A stretch of DNA of 64,000 nt from assembly GCA_011037195.1 (NCBI GenBank), contig JAAEAF010000254.1, positions 1-64,000 of the forward strand, in the 5' to 3' direction. Below are positions 62,016 to 64,000 of this stretch, one piece after another. The stretch is from Triatoma infestans (lineage: Eukaryota; Arthropoda; Insecta; Hemiptera; Reduviidae). Each line of letters begins with the position of its first letter. The first letter of the stretch is position 1. A program made the position numbers and the translations under genes. The notes under the pieces were generated by a model. That model saw only the letters and a list, made by a program, of their open reading frames with translations, was not told the DNA's origin and did not search any database.

Positions 62016-63921
62016 GAAACCAGGTATGTAAGGCGCTTCTTTTTTTTTTTTCATTAATTACTCATTTTCCTATTTATAATAGAAAATTATGGGACAAATT
62101 AAAACTGGAAACTGAACAGTGACTTGACGGATTTTTTTATATTTCTCTCTCTTACTAATAAGAGAATGTATTGCGATCATTGAGTTTCAAACGAGTTTTC
62201 TTCGGAAGTATTTGTTGTGTGGTCCTACAGTTTTTGTTTTGAGAACAAAATATCTTTAAAAAAATCGCAGATTCCTAAAAGTAAACGTGTTATTCCGTTT
62301 AATCACTAAAATTGCATCCGTCATTAGGTTTGGCCCAAATCATAAACCGGAAGTATGCTTTTAATGCATTTTGTTTTTGTTTTTGCAATTTTGTCCAGAT
62401 TGTTTCTAATCGTTACAGCTACAACACACATAAAGGTCTATCACTTTCATTTGAAATATTTTTTCTAGGAAAAAAGATTTTTGAAAGGTTTTTGGTGAGC
62501 TGCATCTTTACTAAAATGTGAGTTCTCAGTAAAATATAATGTACGGTTCTGCCACCTTTATCATACTAAAGTACATTAAAGCATTGTTAGAATGCCAAAT
62601 TTGAAAACGAAATGGAAATATGTCTTAACAGCTTTCTGATTGAAATTTTCTCAACACGGCTCTAAATATTTTCTTTAAACTTGGAATGGTAATTTCAGGG
62701 TTTTTCCGTGGAATTTGTGAAATCAGGCCTAACTTTAAGCTGCCGGTACAGATAGCGCTGGAAGACCTCACATTTTGGCAGTCCTTATGTTATAAAAACC
62801 AACATCTATAATCTCTTCCATTTACATTGTGTGCGCGCTGAAGCTTAGTAAAAATTCCATGTTTGAAGCAAGTTTATAAATTAGAATTGTAATAATTGCA
62901 TCACGCGAGTGTTTCCTTCGATATTTTTATTTAGTGACACCTGAAATCGCTGGAAACATTAGCATTATTTCGCTCGGCATAATAAAGTGAAATTAGATTA
63001 TGCAAGTATGTAAAATCTTACTAAATAAATATTATTTTTTAGATTCGGCGAGCAAAATGGCAGCGAGTCTATGCATGAGATGTTGATGATGAGCTATGGT
63101 TGCTTTAAGTTCGAGAACATACTCACAGCACCTCAATTACACAACTTTATATAATTTTAAATATATATACTAAAAACTATCTCCTCAGGGTATTACAAAG
63201 CCTCCACTCAAACTATACAATTAGTTATTTATGGGTCTGCTAATTTTTAATATGATGCTGAACAAGCTTACGACAGAAGCATTCGTAGATTTTACTAATT
63301 ATAATTTGACAATTTTTATTTATTTACTTTTATTTGTTTGTTTATTTAATTCAGCAATTTGGTCATTGGAAGATAATTTATAACTGCATTAATAAATAAA
63401 TATTTGTAAGTAAAATATAATTGCCCTGTGTAGAATTTGGAGATAACGTTTTAAGACATAAAAAGAAAGATCAGGTTCTTGAAGAGTTACGTTCTTAAAC
63501 TCTGAACATGTCATTTGAGTAGTATTTAGTTCAATGTGTTTTACTACCTGAATTATACTTAAATGTTAAGTAATTATTTAAGAACTTAATTAAGTTGAAA
63601 GTAATTAGGCAACACTTTGTGCTTGTGCAGTGTGCTTTCACCGTGTGAAGTGTTTATAGGTTATATACAATAGTTTGTAATATTCATTGTCATTAGTTAA
63701 TGTTATTAAAGCATCTTTCAGAAAAAAAAATTCTTATTTCACCATTTTTAGACTTTTGTTATGAAATTTCAGGAAAAAGAATTTATGTAAGATTTATCAA
63801 GTTCATGACTTATATATTATGTCTCTGCTCTATGTGTGCTGAGGTGCGGCAAGTATTTAGAGCAGGTACTCCTGCAGTCGGTATGTTTGTTATCATTTAA
63901 TTGTTGTGGTTGGTTCCGCAG
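62016..63921 (+). other. Peroxiredoxin 3' UTR/flank and spacer
   Basis: A strong donor, ccag|gtatgt, at 62023 suggests that the 3' UTR is spliced. Possible poly(A) signals (aataaa) lie near 63026 and 63393. A frame at 63700-63900 ends in 'AEVRQVFRAGTPAVG' next to a gtatgt donor and could be an exon of another gene, but I see no family resemblance. Confidence 0.4.
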
Positions 63922-64000
63922 AGCTGGAAAGGATCAGAGATATTTTTCGTGAAGCCTGCTTCTTTTTGTGGTCATCGACCAGTTCGCCCATCATCAGGAT
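63922..64000 (-). repeat. Hammerhead-like short repeat, copy 3 (cut by window end)
   Basis: The reverse complement of 11205-11337 and 56455-56586 begins at the shared boundary 'atcagagatattttt'. On the minus strand it reads CTGATGA then TGGGCGAAC, but the second stem half and the GAAA box are lost. The rest lies beyond the window. Confidence 0.75.

Noticed and set aside
63700..63900. Plus-strand frame ending 'AEVRQVFRAGTPAVG' as an additional exon
   Set aside because: The donor looks plausible, but no acceptor, partner exon or family was found, so I left it unannotated.

Overview
The window is AT-rich animal nuclear DNA, almost certainly from an arthropod and most likely an insect. It has spliced host genes with canonical GT/AG introns and a dense mix of arthropod-type transposable elements: I-, R1-, CR1- and RTE-like LINEs, Gypsy and BEL/Pao LTR elements, a Helitron, Tc1/mariner relics, MITEs and tRNA-derived SINEs. 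I cannot name the species. Nothing is bacterial: there are no operons, ribosome binding sites or CRISPR arrays.

Layout. 1-8.56 kb: a decayed Gypsy-type LTR element whose LTRs (the 5' one cut by the window edge) flank gag, integrase and pol-tail relics and two nested LINE fragments. 8.9-9.3 kb: an antisense R1-like scrap. 11.76-18.95 kb: one antisense LINE split in two by a roughly 3.6-kb insert of unknown type (13.67-17.28 kb). The insert holds fold-back arms, three perfect TGACGTCA sites, a compact 83-aa gene, a pair of tRNA-like units and a G-rich minisatellite. 19.5-23.1 kb: a deleted Gypsy element with an RTE scrap in its gag. 23.6-24.0 kb: a BEL/Pao-like gag relic. 25.3-26.0 kb: two SINE copies. 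26.18-30.24 kb: a Helitron that keeps PIF1 helicase relics but no recognisable Rep domain, interrupted by an R1-like LINE.

Host genes. COX18, the mitochondrial inner-membrane insertase of the Oxa1/YidC family, lies on the minus strand (32.2-34.9 kb). I reconstructed six exons, phase-consistent throughout, giving 384 aa. Divergently, from about 35.77 kb on the plus strand, two exons each carry a BED-like CX2C-X13-HX5H zinc finger. Further downstream, four exons (41.3-62.0 kb) encode a 2-Cys-subfamily peroxiredoxin domain that keeps the peroxidatic Cys and catalytic Arg but lacks the resolving Cys. All seven exons can be joined in one open frame of 669 codons, so this may be a single zinc-finger/peroxiredoxin fusion gene. 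The alternative is two adjacent genes.

Peroxiredoxin intron 3 of the fused model is about 18.8 kb. It is packed with a nearly full I-like LINE, a Gypsy relic, a LINE scrap, a mariner with long inverted repeats, two R1-like LINEs, a 400-bp MITE and a SINE. Every recognisable retroelement coding relic in it is antisense to the host gene. A short repeat with a hammerhead-ribozyme-like core occurs three times in the window, once bounded by a 13-bp target-site duplication.
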